Shown here: positions 59,159 to 64,000 of the stretch, piece after piece
Layout of the letters: each line of letters opens with the position of its first letter
How positions within the stretch are numbered: position 1 is the first letter of the stretch
Source: Hypericum androsaemum
Lineage: Eukaryota; Streptophyta; Magnoliopsida; Malpighiales; Hypericaceae
DNA: 64,000 nt
Assembly: GCA_963995505.1 (NCBI GenBank)
Contig: OZ023182.1
Location: forward strand, 13,930,619-13,994,618
Direction of reading: 5' to 3'
Notes under the pieces: generated by a model
The model's input: only the letters and a program-made list of their open reading frames with translations
The model's database searches: none
What the model was told of the DNA's origin: nothing
Program-made: the position numbers and the translations under genes

Positions 59159-60153
59159 GGAAAATTATTAATAGCCCCTGGTGTTTGTTCTATTCGGAGC
59201 TCACCCCTATCTTTCAGAAATCAATTAAAAACTCCCCATAGTTTGGCAAAAGTATACTCTGGGACCTCTGAAACCGGAATCGAAATCTTTCTCCTGCGAA
59301 GGCCCACATTTACAAATACCCTCCTCTTTTATACCCTTACACAAAATTGAAAAAAGGACCCAAACTTTAGGTCGGCGGAGGACGACGAGCCCTCCTTCCT
59401 CTGGGTCTTCTTCCTCATCGCCTTGTTCCTCTTCTTCGCCTCCAAGAAGCGCTGCCTAGCCGGTGTCCGCCGCAAGTGCCAGGTCCCTCCAAGTAGCAAA
59501 ATCGAGCTCCATCTCCAAGCCGTCCCATCAAGCTCCATCACTATCCTTTCTTCCTCCGGCGACCTGAGGCAAAGGCGAGCCGAGAACGGCAACGACGCCG
59601 CTCTAAGGCCCATAAAAAACCCTAACTTTGTGAAAGCGGCGGAGGACGGATGCACTAACACCACCAGTGGCAACAGCTTTCTGGACCTTCCGAGAACACC
59701 CTCGCCTCCTTCCTTGACTCGCTTTGCCCAGTTCACCATCACAAGTTCTACCTCTCCCAACTGCTGATTCAATTGAATATCGAAGCGGTACAGGTCGATG
59801 CTCATTAATGGCATCGATTTCCATGATACGCTAATGGCTTCAATTTCTGATTCTGGCCTGGAAATAATTTATCAAGGAACAATTAAACTTTGGTTTCCTT
59901 GATACGCTAAACCCAGGCTTCGATTTCCATGGAGGAAGAATAGGGGAGTTGTAGATGACTCTTTTGTTTTTTTTATTTTTTGACTTTTTTTAATTTTGTG
60001 TAAGGGTATAAAAGAAGAGGGTATTTTTTTCATTTCACGTGGGACTTCTCCGGAGAAAAATTCTGATTCCAGCTTCAGGGATCTAGTGTACACTTTTGCC
60101 ACATTACGGAGAGTTTTTAATAATTCAGCCAGGGAACTATTAGTAATTTTCCC
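59159..60153. mobile_element. Pack-MULE (Mutator-like element with captured gene fragment)
   Basis: Terminal inverted repeats of about 190 bp begin GGGAAAATTATTAATAG at the left and its inverted match CTATTAGTAATTTTCCC at the right. An exact 9-bp duplication flanks the 995-bp element. Both terminal repeats share blocks such as tttatacccttacacaaaatt. The GC-rich interior (about 59365-59765) looks like captured host coding DNA. No transposase. Confidence 0.93.
59423..59767 (+). pseudogene. Captured coding fragment inside the Pack-MULE
   Basis: Extended back to about 59372, this frame reads AEDDEPSFLWVFFLIALFLF, a likely membrane helix, followed by ASKKRCLAGVRRKC and a Ser/Pro-rich region ending SPSLTRFAQF. 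The opposite strand is also open over 161 codons. The parent gene is not recognised, and which strand was coding in the source is not settled. Confidence 0.4.
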
Positions 60154-60721
60154 ATAAATTTTCGAAAGCTAAGAATTCAGCCAAATTTGGTTAGTTGAGA
60201 TTGGCAATGCATATGCTCGCACAGAATATTTTAGGCAAAAAGCCAAAAACCCACTATTTGCCACCACATGTGGTTCCAAAATGTTTAATCAAGTGATAGA
60301 AGTTTCTAAATTTTTTTCATATATTTTTTCTAATTTGTTTCGATAAATAATTTAAGACCAATTTTTTTCCTAATTATTTGAGGGTATTTCTGTCCAAAAA
60401 AATTTACTTAATAGTAGAATATCAATTTGAGAAACTTATGTTACTTGGCTAAACATTTTGAAACCACATGATAGTAGTATGCATATAGACAAAATTACAT
60501 GGTACTAAAATAGAATTTTATCAACATTTTAAGCACACATTCATTCGCTCACGCCTACACAAATTTCCCAATATCTTACATACGAGTAAATGCCAATTAT
60601 TAAGATCGCTGTTGTTCTTTACTCGCCCAATGGAATCAGCATATCCATTGGTTGACCATCTACACACTTGAGAGTGGAGAAAACCATACAACTCCAAAGA
60701 AGCTGGAGAAGAAGTAGAGAA

Positions 60722-62419
60722 ATGGGAAGAGAGTCAGAGTCCTCCTCCTTCATGGGATTGTTGCCATTTGTGGGGATGGTGGTGTTGGAGTGCTTTGATG
60801 TTGGCCTCACAACAATAAGCAAAGCTGCCATGTCCAGAGGGATGAGTCACTATGTTGCTGTTGTCTATGCCAATGCTATTGCAACTCTCATCCTCTTCCC
60901 TGCCTCCTACCTTGTCCCAAGGTTCAAGTTGTTGGGGAATCCCGCATCATGATATCATAGTCAATTGCTCGTATGACCCCTCTGTCTTGTTTGTATCTTT
61001 CTCATATGTTGGTTTTTGTGTATGTGTGTGTGGTGTAGGAGTAAGAGGGCACCAGTTACCTTACCCCTCCTCTGCAAGTTCTTCGTCCTCGGCTTTTTCG
61101 GGTATGAACTAGTTTCTTGTTAGAAGTCAGGGGATGGATTGCAGGTTGAACTCAAGTATGTGTTCTGTTGTGGTGGATTTTGTAGGATAACTGTGATGCA
61201 GAACTGTGTGTTCACTGGTGTGAGCTATAGCTCTCCCACCCTAGGTTCTGCTATGGGCCAGTTAATCCCTGCCTTTACCTTCATGCTTGCTGTCATCTTC
61301 GGGTTCGTCTCTTACGATTGCTTCGGTCTTCTGTTCTTATGCCTTGATCATGTGATTAGGTGGTCATCAGTAGCGCGTTTTACCGTTTTCGATATTTAGC
61401 GAGAACTTAGCTGGGGTTGCGTAGAAATCTCCTTTTACAATCCCTCCCAACTTGATGTTAGGATGGAAAAGCTAGATTTGAGAAGCATGAGAAGCCAGGT
61501 GAAAATTATGGGAACAATGGTGTCAATTTCCGGAGCACTGATGGTGATCTTTTACAAGGGCCCTTCCATAGGTGATGCAGGCACTCAATCCGAACCTTCT
61601 CCGGCGCCTCCATCCCTGTCCACGCCATTGAATCCTTGGGTCATCGGAGGCTTCTTTTTCGCAATTGCTTGCTTGTCTATATCCATCTTCAACACTTTCC
61701 AGGTAAACTTCCTATAACCTGCTACAAATAAAGAATCCGTGTCCTGAGCAAAACTGGATGATTTGCAGGCTGCGGTTTTGAAGGAGTACCCCTCGGAGTT
61801 GACCATAGTCTCGTTCTACAGCCTCTTCGGGACGATTCAGTGTGCAATAGTCTCGTTGGTTGCTGAGAGAGACCCTGATGCTTGGAAACTTGCTCCTGAT
61901 ATTGAGCTGATCTCCATCGTGTACACGGTAAGTCGTTCCGAGAGGGCATCATCTGCAATAACCCGTTGGCACATCGGTCTTACAATTTCTGTCCGGAGTT
62001 GCAGAACTGATCGGTTGATGTTCTTTCTTCAGGCAATATTTGGAAATGTAATGACGGCTGCTGTGGTGACATGGTGCATTCGCAAGAAAGGACCCGTCTT
62101 CGTTGCCATGTTCAAGCCTCTGGGGATTGCTATTGCTGCTTTTCTGGGGGTCATCTTCCTAGGTGACACCCTCTATGTTGGAAGGTGATGCCGAAAACGC
62201 TTGTCCGGATAATTGTTGAATCACCATTCCTTTGCCTGGAGGCCATTTGAACTTGTGTTCTTCTGCAGTATCATTGGCGCAGCAGTGATCGTTGCTGGTT
62301 TTTATGGAGTGGTATGGGCGCAATCCAAAGAAGAGGCGCAGGATGAAGCCAGCAAAATCACAAGGCCGGAATTGCCAAGGGAAAACACCCCTCTTTTGGA
62401 GAGTCAAGTGGATGTGTAA
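60722..62419 (+). CDS. WAT1-related (nodulin MtN21/EamA-like) transporter, seven exons
   Basis: join(60722..60921,61039..61101,61186..61302,61462..61702,61769..61927,62033..62184,62269..62419) gives 360 residues, with GT-AG sites and phase kept at each joint. The product belongs to the plant drug/metabolite transporter family with two EamA domains and about ten membrane helices; relatives move amino acids or auxin. Visible family motifs are SHYVAVVYANAIATL, VSYSSPTLGSAMGQLIPAFTF, MEKLDLRS and KGPVFVAMFKPLGIAIAA, and the end is RENTPLLESQ. Donor sites of exons 1 and 3 (GTTCAA, GTTCGT) are weak but phase requires them. The gene converges on DEG9. A partial copy lies at 49.0-52.2 kb. Confidence 0.92.
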
Positions 62420-62917
62420 TCCACTGCAACTCATTCCTAGACAGCAAAATTAAGCAACCAAAAACCAACGAAAAATTGCAGAAACTACTACTACTACTTC
62501 AGTATCCACATAGCGAGGGATTATGCGAAAATGTGTCGAAATTGTCTTCGATCAGGATTATAGTACTCAAAGATGGCGATCTCTTTCCCGATTTCTCAAA
62601 GTAACTTGAAAGTGATACTCTAGTAAGTATGTTGAAACGAATATGGGAAGTAGGCCAATTGCTTCCTACCGTCTACAAAAACAAGTTTTTTCTTCCCCGG
62701 CTGTCCCTAGCTTCTAACAGCAGAAATAACAACAAAAGGACAGCAGCGTCTGTTGTAGGAAAGATCAACCCCCAGCACCATATCGGGGAGTTGAGTTGAA
62801 TCATGCATAAAATTGAGTAGGCCAGATTCAAAAGCTCCGGTCCTTCACCGCAATGTCAATCTCATGGATACTGGTGCTACCTGGGTAATAGAAGAAACTA
62901 GACATCTCTCATGAAAA

Positions 62918-63551
62918 CTATCCTTCATGCTTAAGATCATCAGACATGGCTGAAGGTATGCAATGTGTTGAGAGGATATCCACAGTGGCCGCCTTGGCGG
63001 TCTTTGTTCGCAGAACCGCAATCTGCACAGAAGTGCAAACATGTAATTATATTAGCTACAGAGATGTGTACACGACTTCAAATGAATCCAAATGCACAAA
63101 AGATAACCTGATCATATTCCAGATCGAATTTTAAAAATTCGTCATCACAGCTCTCTACCATGCTAGCCAAGTTCTTCAAATTCTTCACTGGCTTGCCATT
63201 GAAAGAAAGAACCTGAGGGAGACATGGGAAAGAGCATTCAGCCAATTTCAGGTCTCTTGACATTGAAGATAAAGCTTTTGGTATTAGCTTACAAAGTAAA
63301 AATATTTACCTGTGTGTTAACAATTTCCTCGTATCCTATGTTGATATCAGCAACCAGAACCTTCCAAGTTTCCCAAACAGAAAGGAATGTTAAATTTACT
63401 TTTGGAAATGACGTAACATGCCATGGATGTGTACACAAAGAGAAGAGAGCCAACCTGAGAAACCACAACTAGTTGTTCATCTGGTGATTGTGGCATTGCA
63501 TGCAGAAGCTTGTCCAAAAGCTTAACAGGAGCTTCATATTCGTAATCCTTG
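62918..63551 (-). CDS. DEG9: DEG9 protease C-terminal exons, join(62918..63022,63108..63212,63310..63360,63455..63551), partial
   Basis: Four 3' exons encode the C-terminal PDZ part of a Deg/HtrA-type serine protease that matches plant DEG9 (Arabidopsis At5g40200, nuclear or nucleolar). Segments in order are [20 protein letters not shown] with DEQLVVVSQ, then [37 protein letters not shown] with [10 protein letters not shown], and [13 protein letters not shown] ending [13 protein letters not shown] plus HEG. Exons of 105, 105, 51 and 97 nt join in phase with GT-AG borders. The protease domain with the catalytic triad lies beyond the right edge; the sequence from 63552 to 64000 looks like intron. 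Confidence 0.92.
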
Positions 63552-64000
63552 CTGTACTGGAAAAAGATATTGAATTGTCAATAAATACAACTTAGAATAT
63601 AATTGGTGAACTCAACCAAACTTCTATGCAGCAGTGTGAGGCCTGTCAAACTACATATAAGAGGAAAAACGACCATAAACAGAAAGGTTGATGGCTAAGA
63701 AGTGAACCATCTGGCATGCCATAAAAAGAACCACACCAAAAGAAGCTAAACTACAATAATTACTGTGTCTCCAGTTGATAAACAACTCTCATGAAAGAAA
63801 AAAAAGGGGAGATATGCTTGTACATGCACTCTTGGTAACGACATGAACTTGTCAAGGATCGATGGGTGTACAATGGCATATAAAAGCTATGCACTGCCAG
63901 CAAAAGCAGAACATTAATGGAAAAACTAGAAACAAATCCATATATGTTGCATTCTGCAGCATCATCCCATGCTATACTGTCAACTAATTTTACATGCTAC

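Overview
The window is nuclear DNA of a flowering plant, most likely a dicot. The evidence is short GT-AG introns, RING-H2 ATL, inactive LRR receptor kinase, WAT1-related and DEG9 genes, and dense LTR retrotransposon, MULE and hAT content in AT-rich spacers. DEG9 next to a WAT1-related gene recalls the At5g40200-At5g40240 neighbourhood of Arabidopsis as I remember it. I cannot name the species.

Host genes, left to right: an uncharacterised small Cys/Ser-rich protein (5571-6053, +); an intronless prolyl 4-hydroxylase and its tandem copy broken by one stop codon (12025-12774 and 13359-14102, -); an ATL-type RING-H2 E3 ligase with a coding AAT microsatellite (16585-17712, -); a two-exon LRR receptor pseudokinase (21386-23304, -); a six-exon E2 enzyme of the plant UBC4/5/6 type (25313-27285, -); a two-exon HIG1-domain mitochondrial protein (42512-43638, -); a J-like protein without HPD (45494-46096, -); a seven-exon WAT1-related transporter (60722-62419, +); and the 3' four exons of DEG9 (62918-63551, -), which runs off the right edge. 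Exon joints were deduced by hand from splice sites and reading phase, and every joint keeps phase.

Mobile DNA fills much of the rest. There is a truncated Copia element (1-3698, -) with an unusually long leader; a tandem pair of about 1.9-kb elements carrying captured gene pieces and a minisatellite (7559-11478); a hAT derivative (about 24395-24985); two solo LTRs of one family in opposite orientation (31247-32617 and 47196-48679); a complete LTR element with perfect 5-bp target duplications (34451-38526) nested in an older repeat; a 1.36-kb foldback element with a perfect 9-bp duplication (40556-41910); a gag-only Gypsy derivative (49344-51994); a larger non-autonomous LTR element encoding an 11-residue acidic repeat (52546-58320); two inverted copies of a 0.7-kb hAT-like MITE (43912-44632, 58363-59093); and a Pack-MULE with a perfect 9-bp duplication (59159-60153).

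The least ordinary region is 49-58.4 kb. Pieces of the resident WAT1 gene, of an unidentified GC-rich gene and of the resident HIG1-gene 5' end lie side by side there, each broken by LTR elements. The two LTR elements at 34 kb and 52 kb share PBS-side and PPT-side sequence. They appear to belong to one non-autonomous lineage that keeps a retropepsin-like region but shows no reverse transcriptase or integrase.
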